Shown here piece after piece: positions 16,201 through 22,656 of a DNA stretch of 24,231 nucleotides (its first letter is position 1; each line of letters starts with the position of its first letter). The translations under genes and the position numbers were made by a program. The notes beneath the pieces were generated by a model, which saw only the letters and a list, made by a program, of their open reading frames with translations, had not been told where the DNA came from and did no database searches. The DNA is from Psychrobacter sp. (lineage in GTDB: Bacteria; Pseudomonadota; Gammaproteobacteria; Pseudomonadales; Moraxellaceae), in NCBI RefSeq assembly GCF_030454045.1, contig NZ_JAKDJE010000047.1:1-24231 (forward strand), given 5' to 3'.

Positions 16201-19200
16201 AGTTGAACGCAATAATGGTGTGGTTCTATATGCAAAAAACTCTTCTGGTACAAAGTATAGAAGAGATGAGGTGTATTGGGATAGCAAAGGTGAAGATTTA
16301 TACGTACGAGGTACCAACGAAAAGATAGGAGAAGACTATAACGAGTTTAGATTTAATGAAGTAACCTATACTGATGAGGTGGCAACATCAGATCCATCAC
16401 GAATCGTATCTGGAAAAGATCTCACTATTAAAGGAGATAAGCTACTAAGTGAAAAAAGTCAAATTAACCCTGGTAGTGGCTTTGAGTTGTTAGGCGATAA
16501 ACTTGAAAATGATATCGAAGACAATGTGGGCTATACCAAGAATCATGTTGAGAATGGAAGGTTATATTGGCGCTGGATTAAATCATGTGCAGCGGGTACC
16601 AAGCATTGTAAACGTGATAAGTATGTAGCACCTTATATATCAGAGCCTGAAACAGTAAAAACTTATCAGCTTTCAATCTTAGACCAAAACACAGACAAAA
16701 CAGTCATTGCCTATAAAGATGATAGCGTATCAGATGTTCAAGCTTTAGACGGTATCAAATCAGCCATTCAAACGCTGACGAGTGGTGTGCAAACAGTGAC
16801 TGGTGCAAACAGTGATGCATCAGTAGATGAGTCAAGTTTAGCAGATGCGACGAGATTACTTTCAGATTTGGTGACGGCAGAAGATAGCAGCTTAACAGAC
16901 GCTCAAAAGCAGCAGCTACAGGCGCTGATCGATGCGCAAAATAATGGTAATACTATTGATAATGCCGCAGCGCAAGACTTAATTGCTAGTATCAATGACA
17001 CCATAGCACAGAGCGCATCTGAAGAGATACGCAGCAGTGCTGGTGCACCGACTCTGCCAAACAGCAGTCTATACGGCACCAACCCTGATAGCAATGCTGA
17101 TTACCTAGTTGAGACCGATCCTGCATTTGCGAACTATAAAGACTGGCTGTCATCGGACTACATGCTAGATCGACTACAGCTAGATCCTAATATCACCCAA
17201 AAGCGTCTGGGTGATGGATATTATGAGCAGCAGTATATTCGTGATCAAATCATGACATTAACGGGTCGCTACTATCTGGGTGACTATCGCAGCTTAGATG
17301 AGCAGTACAAGGGTCTGATGGATGCGGGTATTACCACTGCGCAAGCTTTAAACTTGCGCCCCGGTATTGCGCTCACCGATGATCAAGTTGCTCAGCTCAC
17401 GACGGATATGGTATGGCTTGTACAGCAGCAGATCACACTCGCTGATGGTAGCAGTCAACAAGTACTGGTGCCCAAAGTCTATACCCGCCAAGCGGTTGGA
17501 CAAATTGACGGTACAGGCAGTCTAATCGCTGCTGATAGCATTGATATGCAGTTATCGGGTGATCTTACTAACCAAGGTAGTATCGTTGGTCATCAGAGCG
17601 TTAATATTAATGCTACCAACCTGACCAATGCCAATGGCGGTTTGATCAAAGGCGACTATGTTCAGATTGGCACGGCTAACGACCTAAACAATCTAAGCGG
17701 CACTCTGCAAGCGGATAAGGCTATGCAGCTTGACGTTGGTGGCGACCTAAATAACGAGAGCCTGACCTATACCACCAGCTCTGCCAAAGATATGAGTAGT
17801 AGTACCCGTATAGATATCAGACAAATTGCCAGCATCTATGTTGGCGATGGGCTTAAAGGACAAGTAGATGAAGAAGGCAACGCGTCAACAACCTTCATCG
17901 CTAATGTGGGTGGTGATACAACCTTTGCAGCAGGCCTTTTGGACAATCAAGGAGGCAGCAGTGCTATAGATACTCAAGGCAATGTCCAGCTCAATGCTGT
18001 GAATAGCAGCTACCAAACCAACAGCATTGGTGACGCCAATAACTACTATAAGCAAGGCGAATCTATTGATGTTGGCAGTCAACTGAGCAGCAATAGCGAC
18101 CTCGTTATTCAATCAGGTAAAAATATCACAGGAGTCGCCAGCCAAATAAACAGTGATAACGGCACAGTTGGTATTATCGCTGATGGCAATGTCGACTTTT
18201 CAGAGGGTAGAAACAAACAGAACCTCAGCACGGCCGTTAAAACCACGGACAAAGGTACGTTCAGTAAGAAAACCACTCAAAAACGCTATGACATGCAAAG
18301 CGATACTGCCATCAGTAGCAATATCGAGGGTAATACTGTTGTCATGCAAGCCGGATCAGACATCAGCTTGACAGGTACCAATGCTGTTAGTGATACAGGC
18401 ACTGGTCTGACCGCTGGTGGTGATGTCAATATCTTAGCCGCTGAAAACACCTCAAGCGAAAGCTCATTTAGTCAAACCAAAAAATCAGGGCTGTTCGGCA
18501 CAAGCGGCGGCATGGGCTTCACTATCGGCAAGCAGCAAACTGATGATAGTAGTGCTCAAACGGCACTGACGCATACTGCTAGCAACATCGGTGCGATTGA
18601 CGGTAACGTCATCATCAATGCTGGTGGTACTTACCAACAGACGGGCAGTAGTATTGTCGCGGGTATGGGTGCAGATAGTAGTGAAGATGTCAATGACGCC
18701 CTTGATAACAGCAGTCGCGGCAACACCGTTATCCGTGCCCAAGACATCAATATCGATAACGTCATGGATGTCTATACCAATCAAAGCGAGCAGAAGTTTA
18801 AGCAAAGTGGTCTGACCGTGTCCCTCTCAAACAGCCTCATTGACAGCGCCAAGAGTATCGACAACCTCATTGATGCTGGTGGTAATACAGGTAGCACCCG
18901 CATGAAAGGCATGGCAGGCGTCGCTGCTGGTCTTAAGACAAAAGCCTTAGCTCAGCAAGGATCAGATGTATTAAGTATGCTACAAGAAGGTGGCAAGCTA
19001 CAAGACATAGGCAGCACTCGTATACAGGCCACCATTGGCTCATCAAAAAGTGAGTCCAATAGCAGCAGCTACACCGAGGTAAACCAAGGATCCAGCATTA
19101 CCACTAATAACCTTGCCTTGATCGCTACAGGGGCAGGCACAGATAGCAATATCAACATAAACGGTAGCAACTTAAACGTTACCAATGACGCCCTATTTCA

Positions 19201-21751
19201 AGCCGACAATGACCTGACTATCAATGGTGTCGCGCAAAACAGCAATACTCGTAGTGATAATAAGAGCTCAAGTACCGCCATCGGTGCCTATGCAGCTACC
19301 AACCCAGGTAAAGGTGCTAGCTACGGCATCACTGCTAGTGCGAGTCGTGCAAAAGGCTATGCTAACAGCGACAGCACTACCTATGCCAACAGCCAAGTCA
19401 ATGTCGGTGGCAACACTACCCTTGATATTGGTAATGATCTAAACATCAAAGGTGGTGTACTGAATACAGATAAGATTCAAGGCGTTATCGGCGGCGACAT
19501 GACCATCGAATCGCTACAAGACACCGCTACTTATGACAGCGACCAAAAGAACATGGGCTTTAGTGCAGATCTTGATCTTGCCAAAGGTACAGGTTCTAGC
19601 CTATCGGTCAATGGTGGCAAGACTAATGTCAATGCTGACTACAAAGCCGTTGGCGAGCAGTCAGGACTCTTTACCGGAGATGGTGGCTTTGATCTTGCTG
19701 CTAAAGGAAAAACCACGTTAATAGGTGGGGCAATTACCACGACTGAAGCCGCTCGTGACGCAGGACGTAATAACTATGAAAGTCTTGGTGGTATAGAGAC
19801 TCAAGACATCAAGAACACCTCCAGCTATGACGGTGATGCCATCCAAGTCGGTGTTAGTTTGGGTATGACTGAGAACAAGCCACAGGCCAATAGTAATGGT
19901 ATAGGCTATGGCACAGATAGTGACAGTGATAGCAGTATCACTCGTGCAGGTATTACAGGTGTCGCTGGAAACAGTAATATCACGACCGATAACCGTGATG
20001 AGTATGCGGGCATCCTTAAGAATAACTTTGATGCCAATCAAGTGAATGAAGAGCTTGGGGCGCAGGTAGAGATCACCCAAGCCTTTGATCAAGAGCGTCG
20101 TAAGGTTAAGACGGAGATTAATAAGAAAGAGCAGAAGTTAAGGGATGCCGCTGAGGAGCAAGATAAGTTAGGCAATACAGCTGCTAGAGATACACTTATC
20201 GAACAAGCAGATAAAATACAAAACCAAGGATTATTGTTTGATGCCATCTCTGGTGCTATCTATGGCCCGAATAGTAATGGCGCTACAGGTTATGTTGCTA
20301 AAGTTACAAGTCCCTTTGTCGCTAGCCAGATTGGGACTTATTTTAAAGCAAATGAAGTCGTTAATAGTATAGATGGTGGCAATCGATCAGAACAAGGTAG
20401 TGCAGCTCATATTTTAGCTCAAGGTATATTAGGTGCAGCTATCAGCTATGCTACAGGTAACGATGCATTGACGGGTGGCGTTTCAGCAGGTTCAGGTGAA
20501 GCGACCGCACCACTCTTATCTCAATTTCTCTATGGTAGCAGTGACCCTACTAAACTAACTGCGGAACAAAAAGATACGATTAGCGCCATTACTAGTGCTT
20601 TGGGTGCTGGTATTGGAGCAACGACGGGTAATGCCAGTGATGCGGCTAATGCAGCTGAGACCAGTAAGGTTGCGGTCGAAGATAATTATCTGACAACAAA
20701 GCTTGGTAAGGGCTCTTTCAAAAAAGATATTACTTATCAATCTTTCAATGATGCTATTGCAAAATGTAAGAAGTCTCAATCAGGATGTGCCAGTGAAATT
20801 CAAAAATACTTAAGTGAACATCAAGCTAACTTTAAAGCATTGAAAGAAAAGTGTGGCAATGGAGGCTTATCGTGTCCCACTCGTGAAGGAATGATTCTAT
20901 CTAGTCTTAATACAGCTAAAAAGCTAGAAGACCCTGATGCTAGAAAAATCGCAGTATTAATGCTTACGCAAGATTTACTGTTACTAGAGAACGGAATCGA
21001 TGTTTGGGACAGAACATATAGTATGGTAGCTGATCCTGTGGCTTTAGCAACTATGATAGGAAGCAAAAGGCCATCTGGTGCGACTTTATCTTTAGCACAG
21101 ACCAAAGCCGTACTTAAAGAAGCTGGCATTACTTCTATTGCAGGAATGTCAATCGATGCAGGTTTGCAGAAGCTTCTCAACGGTGAGATTAGCTATCGAG
21201 ATGTTATAGCAACAGGGTTATCGGGCGCGGTACTAGGTGGAATAGGTTCAAATGCTAAAGCGCCTAGCGCAACTTCAGGTACTAGTATAAGACAAGAGGA
21301 TATCAACAGTTTGATTGCAGAACACTCGAAAAGCAATCCAAGTCCTTTAACTAATGCTGGAGCAAACAGCATAATGCGTGAAACGCTACCAAAAAGAACT
21401 TCTTATCGTGTTGCAGGTGACGATATTGCTGGGCCAGACGTGTTTGTGAACAACATTAAAACTGGTAAAAGTGTGACGACAATACAAATTAAATCAGTAA
21501 GTGGTAATCCTCGAGCATTTGAAAGTCAAGTTAAACTTGATCTAAATAAGAGTATATCTGATTCTGGTGGTAGTAAAATCATCGCTGTACAAGTTCCATC
21601 TAATTCCAAGGCTGCTGATCCTCAGAATCTGAGAGGTAAGTTAGGTAACTTCTCAAAAGCTAAGGTTGCAGGTCGTAGCATTATTGTAGTTGATAATGAT
21701 GGTAAAGTAATTATTCCATTAACACCGATGGATAAGTTTTCTAGAAAATAA
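10211..21751 (+). CDS. cdiA: TpsA/CdiA-type filamentous exoprotein with toxic C-terminus
   Basis: The 3,846-residue exoprotein is exported through the upstream TpsB. Numbered from the ATG at 10211, the extended signal peptide region (ESPR) comes first (YRVIFNKARGMLMVVSE), then a hydrophobic signal (about 64-88, ending AYA). The TPS secretion domain spans about 90-340, with the CdiA-type motif NPAGITCAGCGFINASR. A long FHA-1 beta-helix of N-N-S-G repeats follows to about 1835, interrupted near 475-520 by a Ser/Pro/Thr-rich insert. A non-repetitive stretch at about 1838-2230 occupies the position of the receptor-binding domain. A YP-like domain (about 2283-2430: SSDYML, KRLGDGYYEQQ), FHA-2 repeats and a pretoxin region come next. 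VEDN (3489-3492) then starts the variable 350-residue C-terminus. The role is contact-dependent inhibition of neighbouring cells. The VEDN break, the small gene behind it and the orphan cassette favour CDI over a pure adhesin. Confidence 0.9.
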   Translation: MNAQCYRVIFNKARGMLMVVSEAARSQGKTSNPSEGGSAVSQVAGGSQTAAQINGYYQGGRFMPLRAHMLLALGLATMVGSVSHNAYADSTNIVADRNAAAAQQATILKSSNGTTQVNIQTPSKAGVSRNVFSKFDVGQDGAILNNSRKNAQTQLAGWVEGNPYLARGEARVILNEVNSSDPSRLSGYTEIAGGRAELVIANPAGITCAGCGFINASRTTLTTGQALMDQGKLTGFDVTGGKVRIDGDGMDSMGSDYTQIIAKTAEINAGVYAKNLDVITGSNQVSYEEDTKDTVITSKNAANNSNQTTGVALDVSALGAMYAGKIRLIGTEKGMGVTNAGSIVASAGGLQLDNNGNLINSGSLIANQGKVNIVTKGFDVDNSGTIAGSRETATLNSSTLNNSGVLSSRDTLQLQQTGAISNSGEISTGSFDVKAASLNNSGSLLQTGSGNLAIDSSQLINKQGGIIGQDLYADASTPSSMPPSKTPPTTANNGSSVGTDDSSQPSETPAPLPVITRDGNINASNLTNTGSIYSNGKINVATDSVANQDKSSLAVSTLNIADNGSAFNTDSRLQLDQIDWQLADFDNTEGQIITNAGINISTNSDIDNTKGTLASNGDITLNANGDINNNSGVIQSGAKLTTDSHHTDNSRGKLISQEGLTINSRGDLTNTQGAINSAKNAVITSTSLDNDNGQITAQGSLTTSSDSVNNSGQLYGKTDTQVTATDTINNSGTIASSGNVDMTTVSLTQTDSGSLVAGMSVDGTLLDNSANLNILASGDITSQGNHIATGDVSLSGGDISLLDSNTQGSSISTTARTGINTTNASITATDKLTLSSTNGALDNTAGVLSGRVLEIDAQRLNNTDGKLTQTGKQDLTLAMAEGIDNTRGEIASNSDNLTLSTTTLDNSSGKIIHAGTSSNDDNRLTINADSVNNTEGEVLSVGAQTWQIAKDVDNISGVVQANRFDIGAQNLDNTDGRIVAVNTKTAAKNTASSNNQLQIQENFTNTGTGIVASDTGRLAVTAGEIDNKGQISSVNDLSLKARTLTNSGSLYSQADVDIVNQGAMNNTGSIAAQGNSTVNTGSLVQSADGQLIAGLTPTGELSNTTSNLTVNSTGTQRNAGTNIATGDIELEGSELDLTNSRNQSNNLSLTASTGDIRLDKANTNVTGLASLNTNGKLGNDGGVLQVGQFDWQVNELSNVAGTINQTGKQAFNLVTNGTINNQKGVIGGNAISLNIDSKSTLDNTEGKIIHSGDGSADVTANQLDNIQGTVVSTQALTTKISGDLDNSEGAIQGDTLNLNAKTLTNNNGQLVSQSGDLNLSSESVSNQGDKAYIQSGNNLTINSDQLTNSDSATIMAKGFAEINITNALDNKDNATIASDKNMMLQAGTLTNSAQIAALTQGLTIDATSVDNQIGGQISAASDMAIVSSQSFRNQGVIAASNQLDLQSDSTINNKEGVLSGGAITLNSNADINNENGLIVQTNADQALNINAKGNLNNKNTNTVNNLQKGILANGTANIDADSINNQSGIISAKQLTIDAASDETVNNAIGLLQAAESLTLTASNSDALDNQGGQIVADTINLTVGDASRGRIDNNVTGSLIQAGTNIDVTTGVLNNQNTKQSSEDKSQGVIANDTISINASTINNQSGQLLANSKVMLTAGNQINNQAGNIQSNDISIVDTDAANRQLAVNNDSGRIAASNDITIRSKDFMNTNGEVLANGRADINIVDDISYDNTNTINANEVVLTTQGSFTNSSQLSGQNALTINAQSISNQKDAELTSNGTTELTAATNIDNRGLINGKNTYLDAGNTVNNYSNGRIYGDHVAIEAATLNNTPDVFTKTQVDQCVAGPGCLVDITTEFNNVQGWSDALIEFYKTQFPDFYNQLLVDKKTYYEITSDPAPVIAARQRLDIGVETLNNNPNEARAGFFNEDFTGQAKIISNGELYIGGSLDDNHQAVGSATTVTSKGASIESVGDMSIDTNTLNNVNADWLVNTVEVERNNGVVLYAKNSSGTKYRRDEVYWDSKGEDLYVRGTNEKIGEDYNEFRFNEVTYTDEVATSDPSRIVSGKDLTIKGDKLLSEKSQINPGSGFELLGDKLENDIEDNVGYTKNHVENGRLYWRWIKSCAAGTKHCKRDKYVAPYISEPETVKTYQLSILDQNTDKTVIAYKDDSVSDVQALDGIKSAIQTLTSGVQTVTGANSDASVDESSLADATRLLSDLVTAEDSSLTDAQKQQLQALIDAQNNGNTIDNAAAQDLIASINDTIAQSASEEIRSSAGAPTLPNSSLYGTNPDSNADYLVETDPAFANYKDWLSSDYMLDRLQLDPNITQKRLGDGYYEQQYIRDQIMTLTGRYYLGDYRSLDEQYKGLMDAGITTAQALNLRPGIALTDDQVAQLTTDMVWLVQQQITLADGSSQQVLVPKVYTRQAVGQIDGTGSLIAADSIDMQLSGDLTNQGSIVGHQSVNINATNLTNANGGLIKGDYVQIGTANDLNNLSGTLQADKAMQLDVGGDLNNESLTYTTSSAKDMSSSTRIDIRQIASIYVGDGLKGQVDEEGNASTTFIANVGGDTTFAAGLLDNQGGSSAIDTQGNVQLNAVNSSYQTNSIGDANNYYKQGESIDVGSQLSSNSDLVIQSGKNITGVASQINSDNGTVGIIADGNVDFSEGRNKQNLSTAVKTTDKGTFSKKTTQKRYDMQSDTAISSNIEGNTVVMQAGSDISLTGTNAVSDTGTGLTAGGDVNILAAENTSSESSFSQTKKSGLFGTSGGMGFTIGKQQTDDSSAQTALTHTASNIGAIDGNVIINAGGTYQQTGSSIVAGMGADSSEDVNDALDNSSRGNTVIRAQDINIDNVMDVYTNQSEQKFKQSGLTVSLSNSLIDSAKSIDNLIDAGGNTGSTRMKGMAGVAAGLKTKALAQQGSDVLSMLQEGGKLQDIGSTRIQATIGSSKSESNSSSYTEVNQGSSITTNNLALIATGAGTDSNININGSNLNVTNDALFQADNDLTINGVAQNSNTRSDNKSSSTAIGAYAATNPGKGASYGITASASRAKGYANSDSTTYANSQVNVGGNTTLDIGNDLNIKGGVLNTDKIQGVIGGDMTIESLQDTATYDSDQKNMGFSADLDLAKGTGSSLSVNGGKTNVNADYKAVGEQSGLFTGDGGFDLAAKGKTTLIGGAITTTEAARDAGRNNYESLGGIETQDIKNTSSYDGDAIQVGVSLGMTENKPQANSNGIGYGTDSDSDSSITRAGITGVAGNSNITTDNRDEYAGILKNNFDANQVNEELGAQVEITQAFDQERRKVKTEINKKEQKLRDAAEEQDKLGNTAARDTLIEQADKIQNQGLLFDAISGAIYGPNSNGATGYVAKVTSPFVASQIGTYFKANEVVNSIDGGNRSEQGSAAHILAQGILGAAISYATGNDALTGGVSAGSGEATAPLLSQFLYGSSDPTKLTAEQKDTISAITSALGAGIGATTGNASDAANAAETSKVAVEDNYLTTKLGKGSFKKDITYQSFNDAIAKCKKSQSGCASEIQKYLSEHQANFKALKEKCGNGGLSCPTREGMILSSLNTAKKLEDPDARKIAVLMLTQDLLLLENGIDVWDRTYSMVADPVALATMIGSKRPSGATLSLAQTKAVLKEAGITSIAGMSIDAGLQKLLNGEISYRDVIATGLSGAVLGGIGSNAKAPSATSGTSIRQEDINSLIAEHSKSNPSPLTNAGANSIMRETLPKRTSYRVAGDDIAGPDVFVNNIKTGKSVTTIQIKSVSGNPRAFESQVKLDLNKSISDSGGSKIIAVQVPSNSKAADPQNLRGKLGNFSKAKVAGRSIIVVDNDGKVIIPLTPMDKFSRK
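11632..11760 (+). other. Pro/Ser/Thr-rich insert in the FHA-1 region
   Basis: Between two regular beta-helix stretches the protein reads through a low-complexity linker (PSSMPPSKTPPTTANN, then SSQPSETPAPLP). Such a segment cannot form beta-helix rungs, so it is probably an exposed loop or hinge. Confidence 0.6.
12330..14345 (+). repeat. Two tandem ~336-residue super-repeats in FHA-1
   Basis: Besides the short rungs, the coding sequence repeats at a 1,008-1,011 base offset. Examples are GSLVAGMSVDG with GQLIAGLTPTG, NHIATGDVSLSG with TNIATGDIELEG, KLTQTGKQ with TINQTGKQ, and GKIIHAG with GKIIHSG. Unit 1 is about 12330-13337 and unit 2 about 13338-14345. Divergence is high, so this is an old duplication within the filament. 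Confidence 0.6.
15720..17050 (+). other. Non-repetitive middle region, probable receptor-binding domain
   Basis: The N-N-S-G rung pattern stops at about 15720 and a globular-looking sequence follows, with Trp, Tyr and Cys residues (TKTQVDQCVAGPGCLVDI, RLYWRWIKSCAAGTKHCKR) and two close Cys pairs. Its position between FHA-1 and the YP-like domain is that of the receptor-binding domain of CdiA proteins. The stretch 16200-16650 is more AT-rich and uses AGA and ATA codons more than the neighbouring repeats, which suggests modular exchange. The stretch after about 16700 is Ala/Gln/Asp-rich and probably helical. Confidence 0.55.
19532..20692 (+). repeat. Homology block A (pretoxin region of cdiA)
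   Basis: This segment is nearly the same as 22676-23833 in protein and DNA, with one codon of length difference. It runs from TATGACAGC through the pretoxin region to the VEDNYL codons. It is long enough for homologous recombination. Confidence 0.9.
20675..21751 (+). other. CdiA-CT toxin module: entry domain plus PD-(D/E)xK-like nuclease
   Basis: The module begins at the VEDN codons, where similarity to the orphan copy stops abruptly. The first part (about 3493-3690) has Cys pairs (CKKSQSGC, CGNGGLSC) and a Gly/Ala-rich helical stretch (IATGLSGAVLGGIGS), as expected for a cytoplasm-entry domain. The last 110-150 residues contain D3743 in GPDVFV, then Q3759-I-K3761 in TTIQIKSV, with the acid-x15-QxK spacing of PD-(D/E)xK nucleases. 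Conserved-looking strands IIAVQV and RSIIVVD follow. E in IMRETLP may be the helix-1 acid. A DNase or tRNase activity is inferred, not proven. Confidence 0.6.
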
Positions 21752-21763
21752 AAGGAACTTTTA

Positions 21764-22345
21764 ATGAGTATTTCTTATAGTTACGTAGATATTGAAAATT
21801 TTAAAATGCTACATGTTGGAGAAGGTCGTGGTGCATGGCACCATTGGGGGTTGATGGATCATGAAGGTGTAACTATCAGACTGGATTATTTGGGCTATCC
21901 TGAAGAAAAGAGTTGTTATCTACCTTATTGTTTGTTGAAAAAGTTATATACCGCATTCGATAGCATGGGCACATATGTAGGTATATTATTTCCTGGAGAG
22001 CTTTACGAGATATTTGTAAGCCAACGATTTACTGAAGAGGAAAGTGAAAAAGCTTATGATGATAGAACAGGTTGCTTTTACTTGGATGTTTGTGAAGATG
22101 AAGAAGGTTATATACACTTAACTACTTTACTACCCGAGTTATTAGACATTAATGTTTTAGAGAAGATAGCAAAAGATCCTGCATTAGATATTACGCTCTT
22201 TGATAAGGTTCATGATAGAGTAGTCTTAGACCGAACGGTCTGGAAATATAAGCATGCTAGATGGTCGCAAGAATGGATTGAATACTGTAATAAGTTGGTT
22301 GCAGAAAATACTGATTTGCAGCGTTTCGAACAAAAAGAGTTATAA
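21764..22345 (+). CDS. cdiI: Putative CdiI immunity protein
   Basis: The 193-residue acidic protein begins 12 bases after the cdiA stop with a strong ribosome binding site (AAGGA, 7-base spacer). By position it is the immunity protein that neutralises the CdiA-CT nuclease in the producer and its siblings. I do not recognise a family. It has a Trp/His-rich N-terminal part (GAWHHWGLMDHEG), two acidic stretches (FTEEESEKAYDD, DVCEDEEG) and a C-terminal helix with KHARWSQEWIEYC. No signal peptide or membrane segment is seen, so it is cytoplasmic, as expected for immunity to a nuclease. The base composition is AT-richer than the cdiA filament. The gene looks intact. Confidence 0.7.
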   Translation: MSISYSYVDIENFKMLHVGEGRGAWHHWGLMDHEGVTIRLDYLGYPEEKSCYLPYCLLKKLYTAFDSMGTYVGILFPGELYEIFVSQRFTEEESEKAYDDRTGCFYLDVCEDEEGYIHLTTLLPELLDINVLEKIAKDPALDITLFDKVHDRVVLDRTVWKYKHARWSQEWIEYCNKLVAENTDLQRFEQKEL

Positions 22346-22370
22346 GGTTTAGCTTGTATGAAGCCTATAA

Positions 22371-22571
22371 TTTAAATGTTTACTACAAGATGATGAATGG
22401 CTTATTCCTTTCGATTCAAGAATCAAGCTTATGGAAAAAGCAAAATCTTTAGGTGCAGATTCATTTGAATTTCTAGCGGACTATTACTCATTTAAAACAG
22501 CGTTTTTGGATCCAGGCGATGAATATGATGAAGCCGCGAAACGTTTAGATGATTTGTTTTCAAATAGGTAA
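22371..22571 (+). pseudogene. 3' fragment of a second small gene, perhaps an old immunity gene
   Basis: A plus-strand frame is open for 66 codons and ends at TAA 22569-22571. It encodes an acidic, helical C-terminal-type sequence (DEWLIPFDSRIKLMEKAK, then DPGDEYDEAAKRLDDLFS). An in-frame stop lies just upstream, and the only ATG (22431) would give 46 residues without a good ribosome binding site. The 5' part therefore seems lost. It lies between cdiI and the terminator, where extra or former immunity genes are found in CDI loci. The family is not recognised. Confidence 0.5.
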
Positions 22572-22620
22572 AATAAACACATATTTTCAAAAATGAAATT
22601 ATAAAGTGATAGACTTAAAT

Positions 22621-22656
22621 AAAAGCTACGATATAAAATTTATCGTAGCTTTTTTT
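22621..22656 (+). terminator. Strong rho-independent terminator ending the cdi operon
   Basis: Perfect 13-base arms AAAAGCTACGATA (22621-22633) and TATCGTAGCTTTT (22641-22653) enclose a 7-base loop and are followed by further T (to 22656). This should end transcription from the cdiB promoter before the orphan cassette. Confidence 0.92.

Noticed and set aside
18270..18295. ACTCAAAA-GCTATGACA resemblance to 22665-22682 at the orphan cassette start
   Set aside because: The match is under 20 bases and similarity does not continue; it probably reflects a common FHA-2 repeat motif.
10745..21180. Many 60-130 codon frames on both strands within cdiA
   Set aside because: They are out-of-frame readings of repetitive Asn/Ser/Gly/Thr coding DNA, with low-complexity products and no start signals.
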